Positions 1-7,710 of a stretch of 64,000 nt of DNA are shown in pieces (positions within the stretch are counted from its first letter, which is position 1; each line of letters begins with the position of its first letter). The position numbers were made by a program, and so were the translations under genes. This DNA is from Clostridium merdae (GTDB lineage Bacteria > Bacillota > Clostridia > Oscillospirales > Acutalibacteraceae). The notes beneath the pieces were generated by a model. It made no database searches, was not told the DNA's origin, and saw only the letters and a program-made list of their open reading frames with translations. The DNA lies in the NCBI RefSeq assembly GCF_900176635.1, contig NZ_FXLN01000004.1, positions 124,001-188,000 of the forward strand, read 5' to 3'.

Positions 1-459
1 ACACCATTCTCGTTCGACCACGGCGCGTGGGATCTTGACGCGGGCCAACTGCTTTTAATGCGCTGCGAGCCTGCCTTTGCCTATGCGGGCAATTACTATG
101 CAAAGGATTATACGGTTACGGCTCCGATTACACCGCTCAACGGAGACACCCACTTGCTTACCATCCGTGCGCAGGGCGCCATGCGCGGCTATGCCGGCGG
201 GCTTGCACCGGATGGAACAGTAAAGCTCTATAAAAACGATTTCGGCTACCGTGAGCTCAGTAGCACCACGTTCGAGTGGGAGCAGAATCAAACCTATGTG
301 CTTTCTCTGAAAGCCATGGGGGATACGGTTACCCTCTTGGTCAACGGGAAAGAAATGCTTTCCGCCAAAGATGAAGCTTACCAATACGGCATGTTTGGCT
401 GCGGTTCGCTGAACATTGGCCGCACCGCCTATGGAGATTTCACCGTGAAGGAGGAATAA
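1..459 (+). CDS. C-terminal part of a lectin-like or glycohydrolase-associated protein (5' end outside window)
   Basis: The reading frame is open from base 1 to a TAA at 459, so only the last 152 residues are present and the true start lies outside the window. The residues form a beta-rich pattern typical of concanavalin A-like or LamG/DUF1080 jelly-roll domains: alternating hydrophobic strands, a G-Y-A-G-G turn, and an ending in which a short strand carries G-R-T and D-F-T-V. No signal peptide or catalytic motif can be judged. It ends 2 bases before the AtuA-family gene, so the two are surely co-transcribed. From memory, ADP-ribosylglycohydrolase-family proteins with this kind of C-terminal domain occur beside AtuA/DUF4387 and PfkB kinases, which makes that the leading guess for the whole protein. 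This is inference and not visible here. Confidence 0.6.
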   Translation, partial: TPFSFDHGAWDLDAGQLLLMRCEPAFAYAGNYYAKDYTVTAPITPLNGDTHLLTIRAQGAMRGYAGGLAPDGTVKLYKNDFGYRELSSTTFEWEQNQTYVLSLKAMGDTVTLLVNGKEMLSAKDEAYQYGMFGCGSLNIGRTAYGDFTVKEE

Positions 460-461
460 AC

Positions 462-1838
462 ATGAGAGAGCTAAAACTACTTTCCCCTTGCGGAATTCTC
501 GGCTATGGATTCCCAGAAAGCTCGTTTCTAAATGGAATGGCGATGAATCCAGATGCGATTGTGGTAGATGCGGGCAGTACAGACGCTGGCCCCCACAAGC
601 TCGGGGCGGGGGTGGCGATTGTGAGCCGCCGCGCCTGCAAAAAAGATTTGGAAATTATGATTACAAACGGTGCTAAGGCCAACATTCCGGTGGTAATTGG
701 TTCAGCCGGGGGAGCGGGTGGGCGCGTCCATGTGGAATGGACGCTGTCAATCATTGAGGAGATTCTCAATGAACATCATCTTCAGCACCGGAAGCTCGCT
801 GTTATTTGGGCCGATATTGATAAAGAGGTCGTCTCGCAGCGCCTGAGCGAGGGGAAAGTTGACCCGCTCGGCCTTACCGTGGGTGAGCTCACCCAGGAGC
901 GCATTGAGCAAACAACAGGAATAGTGGCGCAGATGGGCCATGAACCTATCGTGCGGGCGTTGGAACAGGGTGCGGACATCATCGTCTGTGGTCGTGCCTA
1001 TGATCCCTCGCCGTTTGCCGCCGTGGCTGTATTCCATGGGTTCGATTTGGCCTATGGCTACCACGCGGGCAAAATTCTGGAATGCGCGGCTCTGTGCGCG
1101 CAGCCCGGCACTACCAAGGACTGCATGCTCGGCATCATCCGTGAGGACGGCTTTATTGTCACTCCGCTTTCCAAAGACCGGGTCTGCACCAAGACGTCTG
1201 TTGCGGCGCACACCTTTTATGAAAAAGATCATCCCTTCCTTTTGCACGGCCCCGGAATCGTGTTGAATCTGGAGCATTGTACCTTTACTGAGCTGGAGGA
1301 TGGACGAAGCGTTTTTGTTACCGGTAGCCAGATTGAAAGCACCTCACCTTATCGCATTAAGCTGGAGGGGGCTATGCCTGTGGCATTCCGCACCTTTGTT
1401 GTGGCCGGTGTCCGCGACCCACTCCTGATTGGCCAGTTGGGAGAAGTGGAAGATAAAGTAAAAGCGCAGGTACGCGACTATTACGGGGATTTGGACGAAA
1501 CGGAATATCAAATCAACTTTATCAACTACGGCATCAATGGCGTGATGGGAGAAATGGAGCCCTGCCAAGATCTCCCCCACGAGGTGGGTGTCGTATTTGA
1601 GGTGATTGCCAAAACGCAGGAGCTGGCAGATACCGTTTGCTCCTCGGTGCGCTCTACTTTTCTGCATTACGGGTACGAGGGGCGCAAATCAACGGCGGGG
1701 AATCTGGCGTTTCCGTTTGCTCCCAGCGACATTCCCTTTGGCCGGGTGTACGAGTTTTCTCTGTACCATCTGATGGATGTGCGGGATGGGGAAGAGATGT
1801 TCCCCATGGAAGAATGGACAGGAGGCGGCGAACGATGA
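462..1838 (+). CDS. AtuA-family (DUF1446) acyclic terpene utilisation-like protein
   Basis: This 458-residue protein matches the DUF1446/AtuA family, named after a protein needed for citronellol/geraniol catabolism in Pseudomonas; its chemistry is not settled. Visible hallmarks are the N-terminal G-I-L-G-Y-G-F-P segment, D-A-G-S-T-D-A-G-P at residues 36-44 and the glycine-rich G-S-A-G-G-A-G-G at 80-87, which suggest a nucleotide or phosphate-binding fold. The length is normal for the family. The start follows the upstream gene by 2 bases and has a GAAGGAGG-type site just before it. Its TGA overlaps the ATG of the DUF4387 gene (ATGA), indicating translational coupling. AtuA and DUF4387 proteins are commonly neighbours or fused, so they probably act together. 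Terpene catabolism is not supported by anything else here; a hydroxy-acid or sugar-acid substrate is equally possible. Confidence 0.85.
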   Translation: MRELKLLSPCGILGYGFPESSFLNGMAMNPDAIVVDAGSTDAGPHKLGAGVAIVSRRACKKDLEIMITNGAKANIPVVIGSAGGAGGRVHVEWTLSIIEEILNEHHLQHRKLAVIWADIDKEVVSQRLSEGKVDPLGLTVGELTQERIEQTTGIVAQMGHEPIVRALEQGADIIVCGRAYDPSPFAAVAVFHGFDLAYGYHAGKILECAALCAQPGTTKDCMLGIIREDGFIVTPLSKDRVCTKTSVAAHTFYEKDHPFLLHGPGIVLNLEHCTFTELEDGRSVFVTGSQIESTSPYRIKLEGAMPVAFRTFVVAGVRDPLLIGQLGEVEDKVKAQVRDYYGDLDETEYQINFINYGINGVMGEMEPCQDLPHEVGVVFEVIAKTQELADTVCSSVRSTFLHYGYEGRKSTAGNLAFPFAPSDIPFGRVYEFSLYHLMDVRDGEEMFPMEEWTGGGER

Positions 1839-2152
1839 AGAAACGACTGTATGAATGCGCGAAGGTGCTGCGCTCCAAAAACAGCGGACCTTTCGAGATT
1901 ACGTTAGACTGCCTGTTCGACGATGCGAAAATATATCGAAAAATTGAAGAAAGCGGAATTATTACTCGTGCGCTCGTTGCGCAGCTCTATCACATTCCTG
2001 AAAGTCTGATTACCAACATTGTGTTTTTTGACCCGGCGCTCGGGTTTAAAATAACATTTGCTCGCCGGATTTCGTCGGGTACTTGCTTTGATAGAGACGT
2101 TTATGGCGCACAGCAGCATGCACCACTCATGGAATTAATTGTGGATGTTTGA
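1835..2152 (+). CDS. DUF4387 family protein
   Basis: A 105-residue protein starting at the ATG that overlaps the TGA of the AtuA-like gene. A longer open frame exists upstream (from 1637) but overlaps AtuA deeply and has no ribosome binding site. The protein contains the DUF4387 signature: an N-terminal A-K-V-L-R-S-K-N-S-G-P-F segment, a central D-C-L-F-D-D stretch, and a C-terminal G-x-R-D-V-Y-G-A-Q-Q-H-A-P-L pattern, here with F-D-R-D. The function of DUF4387 is unknown; it is regularly encoded next to, or fused with, AtuA/DUF1446 proteins, so it is likely a second subunit or partner of the same enzyme. A 92-base gap separates it from the sugar kinase. Confidence 0.85.
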   Translation: MKKRLYECAKVLRSKNSGPFEITLDCLFDDAKIYRKIEESGIITRALVAQLYHIPESLITNIVFFDPALGFKITFARRISSGTCFDRDVYGAQQHAPLMELIVDV

Positions 2153-2244
2153 ACCACTGTTTCAAATCCATCCAAAGGATGTCATTCATCCATCCAATAT
2201 GAGCATATGTAAGCTGCGTTTGATACAAATTAGGAGGAGACCGA

Positions 2245-3144
2245 ATGAAAATACTGAACTTCGGTTCGCTCAATATTGATTTTGTCTATTCAGTGGAGCA
2301 CATTGTAAGTCCCGGTGAAACGATTTCTTCTTCTCAGTTGAACGTTTACCCCGGCGGGAAGGGCTTAAACCAGTCGGTTGCCCTTGCTCGCGGCGGTGCA
2401 TCCGTTTTTCACGCCGGTATGCTGGGGGAAGACGGTGGAATGTTGCGGAAAACCTGTGAAGAGAATCATGTAGATATTTCACTTCTCCGCACCGTGGAGG
2501 AGCGAAGCGGGAACGCGATTATTCAGGTTAGCGCAAAAGGGCAGAATAGCATTGTTCTGTTTGGTGGAGCCAACCGAAAGAACGACAAAGAATATATCGA
2601 TGAAGTACTTTCTCATTTTGAAGAGGGCGACTTGCTTTTACTGCAAAATGAAATAAATCTGCTCGATTACCTGATAGAACTCGCAGCGCAGCGGAAAATG
2701 AAAATTGCTTTGAATCCTTCGCCATATGATGAAGCAGTAGAATGCTGTGACCTTAGTAAGATTCATTGGCTGCTGTTAAATGAGGTAGAAGGTTACCAGA
2801 TTACAGGGGAACAGAAGCCGGATGCCATACTAGGGCAGATTCAAAAGCGGTATCCGCAGCTTCACACGGTTTTGACTCTTGGAAAAAATGGCGTAATATA
2901 TCAGGCTGATCTCCAGCGGTTCACCCACGGTATTTACAACGTACCCGTAGTGGATACTACCGCTGCCGGAGATACCTTTACCGGTTATTTCTTTGCCGGA
3001 ATTGCAAGGGGAGATTCACCTCAGGAATGCCTGCGAGTTGCATCGATTGCGTCGTCTCTGACAGTTTCCCGCAAAGGTGCCATACCTTCCATCCCGTGGC
3101 GGGATGAGGTGCTAGGGGCGGATTTGCCTCTTGCAGCGCCTTAA
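2245..3144 (+). CDS. PfkB/ribokinase-family carbohydrate kinase
   Basis: A 299-residue cytosolic kinase of the PfkB family, which phosphorylates sugars or nucleosides with ATP. The first PfkB signature is seen as P-G-G-K-G-L-N-Q at residues 37-44. The second, with the catalytic Asp and anion hole, is D-T-T-A-A-G-D-T-F-T-G at 237-247, where D243 is the expected base. N-E-V-E near residue 179 is the usual Mg/phosphate-binding segment. The length is typical for ribokinase. The start is set by AGGAGG at about 2231-2236. It is the last gene before a strong terminator at 3213-3247. The link to AtuA/DUF4387 and a possible glycohydrolase suggests it phosphorylates a released sugar or nucleoside, but the substrate cannot be assigned. 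Confidence 0.85.
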   Translation: MKILNFGSLNIDFVYSVEHIVSPGETISSSQLNVYPGGKGLNQSVALARGGASVFHAGMLGEDGGMLRKTCEENHVDISLLRTVEERSGNAIIQVSAKGQNSIVLFGGANRKNDKEYIDEVLSHFEEGDLLLLQNEINLLDYLIELAAQRKMKIALNPSPYDEAVECCDLSKIHWLLLNEVEGYQITGEQKPDAILGQIQKRYPQLHTVLTLGKNGVIYQADLQRFTHGIYNVPVVDTTAAGDTFTGYFFAGIARGDSPQECLRVASIASSLTVSRKGAIPSIPWRDEVLGADLPLAAP

Positions 3145-3212
3145 TTACCCGGCTTATGGCATGGGTTATCATAGCTTTATAAATTTTTACTTTAATATAA
3201 AAATAGGCTAGT

Positions 3213-3247
3213 AAAAAACCTTCTGCTAATTTGCAGAAGGTTTTTTA
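3213..3247. terminator. bidirectional intrinsic terminator
   Basis: The arms CCTTCTGC and GCAGAAGG flank a short loop (TAATTT), with six A before and six T after. It sits between two convergent genes, the PfkB kinase ending at 3144 and the collagen-like gene ending at 3271, and can serve both. Confidence 0.9.
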
Positions 3248-3270
3248 TCTTTATTTTACCACCGTATGAT

Positions 3271-6200
3271 TCAAGTGATAGCGAGAGATGCATTTATAAT
3301 AGCGAGGAGGCTAGCTTCGCCTGTAGTGGCACTCGTTGTTAACGTTGCAACCAAAAAAAAGAGTGTTGATTCATTTATTAATATAGCAGGGTCCATAACC
3401 GTGGTCATTGTCATACTGTCGCCTAATACTAGTGTGCTTGCAAGTGGAAAAACGATACGAACACCCGTAGCTGTAAAAGTATTGCTGGGTGGACTGGATG
3501 CATACACCTCTAGCGTAATCGCGGCCCCATCTCCAACTGTAGTATCTTGAAAACAAGCAAAGAATGCAGACATTGAAAGAATAGAGCCATCACGTGGTGC
3601 TGATACCGATATAGCCAAAGTTGATACCTCGTCTGGGCTTAGTATCAGTGTTGTTGAGGTGAGATTTGAATTAGTAAAAGAATAGTCCGAAGTACCGATA
3701 ATAGCTGGAATTCCTGCGTCTCCAGTTACATCCGATTTTAGTTCCAATGCTGCACGGCTTGTAAAAGCTAGTATGGCATTACCGGGAGCAATAGGTCCAG
3801 TTGGTCCGGTGGGACCAGTAGGCCCAGTGGCACCAATTGAGCCGTCCGCGCCAGTGGGGCCAGTAGGCCCAGTTGCACCAATTGAGCCGTCCGCGCCAGT
3901 GGGGCCAGTAGGCCCAGTTGCACCAATTGAGCCGTCCGCGCCAGTGGGGCCAGTAGGCCCAGTTGCACCAATCGCACCGTCAGCGCCGGTGGGGCCGGTA
4001 GGCCCAGTCGCACCAATCCCACCGTCCGCGCCAGTGGGACCGGTAGGCCCGGTGGCACCAATTGAGCCATCAGCGCCTGTGGGGCCAGTAGGCCCAGTTG
4101 CACCAATTGAGCCATCAGCGCCAGTGGGACCAGTAGGCCCGGTGGCACCAATTGAGCCGTCAGCGCCAGTGGGACCAGTAGGCCCGGTGGCACCAATTGA
4201 GCCGTCAGCGCCAGTGGGGCCAGTAAGCCCGGTTGCTCCAATCGCACCGTCCGCGCCAGTGGGACCGGTAGGCCCGGTTGCACCAATTGAGCCATCAGCG
4301 CCAGTGGGACCGGTTGATCCAGTCGCTCCAGTTACGCCGTCCGCGCCAGTGGGACCAGTAGGCCCGGTGGCACCAATTGAGCCGTCAGCGCCAGTGGGGC
4401 CGGTAGGTCCGGTTGCACCAATCGCACCGTCCGCGCCAGTGGGTCCGGTAGGCCCGGTTGCACCAATTGAGCCATCAGCGCCAGTGGGGCCGGTAGGCCC
4501 GGTTGCACCAATTGAGCCATCAGCGCCAGTGGGACCGGTAGGCCCGGTGGCACCAATTGAGCCATCAGCGCCAGTGGGACCGGTAGGCCCAGTTACTCCA
4601 ATTGCGCCGTCTGCGCCAGTGGGGCCGGTCGGTCCAGTTGCTCCTGTCGTACCGTCAGCGCCAGTGGGACCGGTAGGCCCAGTCGCACCAATCGCACCGT
4701 CACCGCCGGAGAGACCAGTAGGCCCGGTTGCTCCAGTTACGCCGTCTGCACCGGTAGGTCCAGTCGCTCCAATCGCACCGTCAGCGCCAGTGGGACCGGT
4801 AGGCCCAGTCGCACCAATCGCACCGTCAGCGCCAGTGGGACCGGTAGGCCCGGTGGCACCAATTGAGCCATCAGCGCCTGTGGGACCGGTAGGTCCAGTC
4901 GCTCCAGTTACGCCGTCTGCACCGGTGGGACCGGTAGGTCCAGTCACTCCAGTTACGCCGTCAGCGCCAGTGGGGCCAGTAGGCCCAGTGGTTCCAATTG
5001 AGCCATCAGCGCCAGTGGGACCGGTAGGCCCGGTGGCACCAATCGCACCGTCAGTGCCAGTGGGACCGGTAGGCCCGGTTGCACCAATCGCGCCGTCTGC
5101 GCCAGTGGGACCGGTAGGCCCGGTGGCACCAATTGAGCCATCAGCGCCTGTGGGGCCAGTAGGCCCAGTTGCACCAATTGAGCCATCAGCGCCAGTGGGA
5201 CCGGTAGGCCCGGTTGCACCAATCTCGCCATCAGCGCCAGTGGGACCGGTAGGCCCAGTCGCACCAATTGAGCCATCAGCGCCAGTGGGGCCGGTAGGCC
5301 CAGTGGCTCCAATCGCGCCGTCTGCGCCAGTGGGACCGGTAGGCCCGGTGGCACCAATTGAGCCATCAGCGCCTGTGGGGCCAGTAGGCCCAGTTGCACC
5401 AATTGAGCCATCAGCGCCAGTGGGACCGGTAGGCCCGGTTGCACCAATTGAGCCATCAGCGCCAGTGGGACCAGTAGGTCCAGTCACTCCAGTTACGCCG
5501 TCAGCGCCAGTGGCACCGGTAGGTCCGGTTGCACCAATCGCACCGTCAGCGCCAGTGGGGCCGGTAGGCCCAGTCGCACCAATTGCGCCGTCTGCGCCAG
5601 TGGGACCGGTAGGCCCGGTGGCTCCAATCGCGCCGTCTGCGCCAGTGGGACCGGTAGGCCCGGTTGCACCAATTGAGCCATCAGCGCCTGTGGGGCCAGT
5701 AAGCCCGGTTGCTCCAATCGCTCCGTCCGCGCCAGTGGGACCGGTAGGCCCAGTGGCGCCAATTGCGCCGTCCGCGCCGGTGGGACCGGTAGGTCCGGTG
5801 GCTCCAATCGCGCCGTCAGCGCCAGTGGGACCGGTAGGTCCGGTTGCACCTATCGCACCGTCCGCGCCAGTGGGTCCGGTAGGCCCAGAGGGGCCAGTAT
5901 CTCCGGTTCTACCGGTGGGCCCGATTGAACTTGGGTTATCAGAGGTAATTACTAATGTACCTTGCAAAGAAGTTTGTGTTGGCAAATATATTTTATGATA
6001 GCTGGAATTAATCAAGGATATGGTGGTTGGCACAACGGGTACAAAAATAATACCTACCCCAGATACTTCTCCTGTTTTTAACGGAGAATTGCCTATTAAT
6101 GGAGATCCTCCTCTTGAAGAGACGATAGAAAAAGAAGTACCTTCTGCTGAGGCAGAGGATTGTGTTGCAATCCACCAGTTTACAAGGTATCTTCCTGTTT

Positions 6201-6339
6201 CCAAAAAGGTGATTTCACCCGTTGAGCTATTATAATTTATATCTCCGTACGAATAAAGTAATCTATCAAATACCACTCTTGCCCCTACGTCGATAGGAGT
6301 AGCTGATGTTAGTTCTACATGTAACTCGGCATTTGCCAT
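3271..6339 (-). CDS. collagen-like Gly-X-Thr repeat protein, probable exosporium/spore-surface protein
   Basis: A 1022-residue protein in three parts. Residues 1-138 are a beta-rich domain resembling the TNF/C1q-like jelly roll of exosporium proteins (a T-G-R-Y-L-V-N-W-W strand, then I-S-L-I-N). Residues about 140-850 are an unbroken run of collagen triplets built from about 46 copies of a 15-residue unit of the type G-A-T-G-P-T-G-P-T-G-A-D-G-(A/S)-I. The last 172 residues form a hydrophobic, Thr/Ser-rich beta domain. Thr at the third triplet position is the usual O-glycosylation site in BclA-type spore filaments. There is no classical signal peptide, as in many exosporium proteins. The start follows an AAAGGAG site. 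The promoter fits the late mother-cell sigma factor sigma-K (6373-6400). Variation within the array is limited to the last two positions of the unit plus a few substitutions. A globular domain at both ends is unusual; BclA itself has its globular domain at the C-terminus. Confidence 0.85.
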   Translation of the reverse strand: MANAELHVELTSATPIDVGARVVFDRLLYSYGDINYNSSTGEITFLETGRYLVNWWIATQSSASAEGTSFSIVSSRGGSPLIGNSPLKTGEVSGVGIIFVPVVPTTISLINSSYHKIYLPTQTSLQGTLVITSDNPSSIGPTGRTGDTGPSGPTGPTGADGAIGATGPTGPTGADGAIGATGPTGPTGADGAIGATGPTGPTGADGAIGATGLTGPTGADGSIGATGPTGPTGADGAIGATGPTGPTGADGAIGATGPTGPTGADGAIGATGPTGATGADGVTGVTGPTGPTGADGSIGATGPTGPTGADGSIGATGPTGPTGADGSIGATGPTGPTGADGAIGATGPTGPTGADGSIGATGPTGPTGADGEIGATGPTGPTGADGSIGATGPTGPTGADGSIGATGPTGPTGADGAIGATGPTGPTGTDGAIGATGPTGPTGADGSIGTTGPTGPTGADGVTGVTGPTGPTGADGVTGATGPTGPTGADGSIGATGPTGPTGADGAIGATGPTGPTGADGAIGATGPTGADGVTGATGPTGLSGGDGAIGATGPTGPTGADGTTGATGPTGPTGADGAIGVTGPTGPTGADGSIGATGPTGPTGADGSIGATGPTGPTGADGSIGATGPTGPTGADGAIGATGPTGPTGADGSIGATGPTGPTGADGVTGATGSTGPTGADGSIGATGPTGPTGADGAIGATGLTGPTGADGSIGATGPTGPTGADGSIGATGPTGPTGADGSIGATGPTGPTGADGSIGATGPTGPTGADGGIGATGPTGPTGADGAIGATGPTGPTGADGSIGATGPTGPTGADGSIGATGPTGPTGADGSIGATGPTGPTGPTGPIAPGNAILAFTSRAALELKSDVTGDAGIPAIIGTSDYSFTNSNLTSTTLILSPDEVSTLAISVSAPRDGSILSMSAFFACFQDTTVGDGAAITLEVYASSPPSNTFTATGVRIVFPLASTLVLGDSMTMTTVMDPAILINESTLFFLVATLTTSATTGEASLLAIINASLAIT
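3785..5915 (-). repeat. tandem array of a 45-bp unit (about 46 copies)
   Basis: The collagen region is coded by a head-to-tail 45-bp repeat. One 12-residue unit (around 4735-4770) has lost a triplet. Codons differ mainly at silent third positions (GGG/GGA/GGC, CCA/CCG), so the copies are not freshly duplicated, although several neighbours are identical. The high periodicity also keeps other frames open, which creates spurious long reading frames on both strands. Confidence 0.9.
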
Positions 6340-6372
6340 CCTGGCTTTCTCCTTTCATTAGAACATCATATT

Positions 6373-6400
6373 TATATTATGCTGTCCTAAATTCAGGCGT
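6373..6400 (-). promoter_or_regulatory. candidate sigma-K (mother-cell) promoter of the collagen-like gene
   Basis: On the minus strand the sequence CATAATATA at 6381-6373 matches the CATANNNTA -10 consensus shared by sigma-E and sigma-K. An AC dinucleotide (minus strand, 6400-6399) lies 17 bases upstream of it, as sigma-K prefers. The start codon is about 33 bases downstream. It fits a late spore-coat or exosporium gene. Confidence 0.5.
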
Positions 6401-6524
6401 ACCCAGTGCATCACTATTCTATGGGCTTTTCAAAATATGTTTGTACTTTTTAAACCTTACTTTGTAAAACCGTTTGCCCGCATTAAGTCAATTTGTTTCT
6501 AAACAGTGGGTCACACTGCAAATG

Positions 6525-6557
6525 AAAAGCCACCAGCTTATAGCCCGGTGGCTTTTT
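6525..6557 (-). terminator. intrinsic terminator of the DtxR-type gene
   Basis: On the minus strand AAAAGCCACCGGGC pairs across a short loop with a GGTGGCTTTT arm. It lies 8 bases after the regulator's stop codon. Confidence 0.85.
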
Positions 6558-6564
6558 ATTTAAC

Positions 6565-7074
6565 TCAGTTTTGTTCTTCTTTATTAAGGTCGATACGAGA
6601 TTTTTTTTGGTAGTCTATAAACTGCTTTTGTATCTCTGTGTGCTCCTGAAAAAATCGGTTGAGCAGGTCAATATCTAACACTGTAGATGGACTTAGGGTA
6701 TGCTCAATCAGTTCGGTTTCTTCCAAAGCGTTTGAACTGCCTAATATGTTTAAAAAGGTTTCAATTGTGCGGTGCCGCTCCAAAAGGTATTCTCCCATTT
6801 TTTGCCCTTGCTCAGTGAGCAGTATTACTTCGTAACGGTCATATTTTAAATAACCGAGTGTAGCAAGTTTAGAAATCATTTTCGACGCGGAGGACGGCTT
6901 CACATTCAGCAGTTCCGAAAGCTGCCCCACACGCAGATAATGATTTTCAAGATAAAGGCGGTACGCCATCTCGAGGTAATCTTCCAGTGCAGGGGTCAGC
7001 AGTTGACCATCCTGCTGGCTGGCAAGCTGGTATCCTCTTACGGTTCTAAAATCAGAATTGCTGCTGTTGTTCAT
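6565..7074 (-). CDS. DtxR/MntR-family metal-dependent transcriptional regulator
   Basis: A 169-residue protein with the two-domain layout of DtxR/IdeR/MntR repressors. The N-terminal winged helix-turn-helix runs about residues 27-85 (E-D-Y-L-E-M-A-Y, then V-G-Q-L-S-E-L-L-N-V-K-P-S-S-A-S-K-M). The dimerisation and metal-binding helices follow, with E-R-H-R-T-I-E-T-F and an E-x-x-E-L-I-E-H-T-L-S segment supplying His/Glu ligands. The C-terminal SH3-like domain is absent, as in MntR. It is divergent from feoA-feoB, so the likely job is Fe(II)-dependent repression of iron uptake and perhaps of itself. The C-terminal 30 residues are charged and poorly conserved. Whether it senses iron or manganese cannot be told; the context favours iron. 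Confidence 0.85.
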   Translation of the reverse strand: MNNSSNSDFRTVRGYQLASQQDGQLLTPALEDYLEMAYRLYLENHYLRVGQLSELLNVKPSSASKMISKLATLGYLKYDRYEVILLTEQGQKMGEYLLERHRTIETFLNILGSSNALEETELIEHTLSPSTVLDIDLLNRFFQEHTEIQKQFIDYQKKSRIDLNKEEQN

Positions 7075-7374
7075 AGAATCAAACCCTTAATCGTATTTTC
7101 TTATTCATAAGAATGAGATAAATCTTTTTTAAAATAAATATAGGGGTACTCCCCTACCGTGGGCAGGGGAGTACAGCGCTGCTTTTTTCTTCGCAATAGT
7201 ACAGTATATTCGTAACACAATTGATTTAGGCATCATATATTAGCGCAGGGAAACAATTTTGCCCCACACTGACTCGGCCGAAGAAGTGGCCTGACTCAAA
7301 TATAAGTATGAAGAGCAGTTTTTAAGGCTGCTTTTATGCTAGAGCCTTAGCCTGTTTTAGGAGGAACTAAATTC
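7075..7374. other. 300-bp divergent regulatory region between the DtxR-type gene and feoA
   Basis: No gene is seen. The region holds a small dyad TTCTTA-TTCA-TAAGAA at 7098-7113, next to the regulator start and a possible metalloregulator site. A perfect 10-bp inverted repeat lies at 7146-7174, and a weak hairpin with a short T-run at about 7314-7336 sits ahead of feoA. I could not identify a convincing -35/-10 pair for feoA. Confidence 0.6.
7146..7174. repeat. perfect inverted repeat, 10-bp arms with a 9-bp loop
   Basis: GTACTCCCCT at 7146-7155 and AGGGGAGTAC at 7165-7174 flank ACCGTGGGC. A run of six T starts 9 bases further along the plus strand, so it could act as a terminator or attenuator on that strand. 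On the minus strand it would lie in or upstream of the regulator's 5' leader. No known riboswitch is recognised. Confidence 0.7.
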
Positions 7375-7614
7375 ATGAACTGCAACCAAATTACACTTGA
7401 CCGGCTGCCAGTAGGCAGTAAGGCAAATGTTGCTATGCTCACTTCAGATGGAATTACAAGACGGCGTATGCTTGACCTAGGTGTAATTAACGGAACTGAA
7501 ATAGAGCCGTTATATCGGAGTCCTTCCGGCAATCCGGTAGCCTACCTCATCCGCGGTGCTGTCATTGCACTACGCTCCGACGTTTCGGAGAAAATTGTCG
7601 TTTCTGTATCTTAA
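7375..7614 (+). CDS. feoA: FeoA-family ferrous iron transport protein
   Basis: A 79-residue SH3-like FeoA protein, the small cytosolic partner of FeoB. The family pattern is clear: an N-terminal L-P-V-G segment, R-R-M-L-D-L-G-V-I-N-G-T-E-I in the centre, then P-S-G-N-P-V-A-Y-L-I-R-G and a closing hydrophobic strand. The length is typical. The start has a good AGGAGG at 7360-7365. feoB begins 96 bases downstream on the same strand, so the two form an operon. The gap between them holds a partial dyad but no terminator that I would trust. Confidence 0.9.
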   Translation: MNCNQITLDRLPVGSKANVAMLTSDGITRRRMLDLGVINGTEIEPLYRSPSGNPVAYLIRGAVIALRSDVSEKIVVSVS

Positions 7615-7710
7615 ATGAAGCGGGATACGGGAAGCACGGTGCCAGCGGCTTAGTATCTGCGGCAACAACCTGCTTCCTGTACCGCCAAATTTTTTTGGGA
7701 GGATTTTTGA

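Noticed and set aside
55..384. Minus-strand frame of 109 codons
   Set aside because: Lies opposite an open frame that continues from outside the window into the AtuA operon; no site or family signature.
3785..5915. Possible CRISPR array
   Set aside because: The repeats are continuous and in frame, with no unique spacers.
3773..5998. 741-codon plus-strand frame over the collagen array
   Set aside because: Pure by-product of the 45-bp periodicity; no ribosome binding site, Pro/Val-rich low-complexity product, and it is antisense to a domain-structured gene.
7098..7113. TTCTTA-TTCA-TAAGAA as a DtxR box
   Set aside because: The arms are AT-rich and do not match the DtxR/IdeR or MntR consensus well enough; kept only as a note in the region entry.
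7615..7653. 12-codon frame directly after feoA
   Set aside because: It has no ribosome binding site of its own, no recognisable sequence, and is probably chance.
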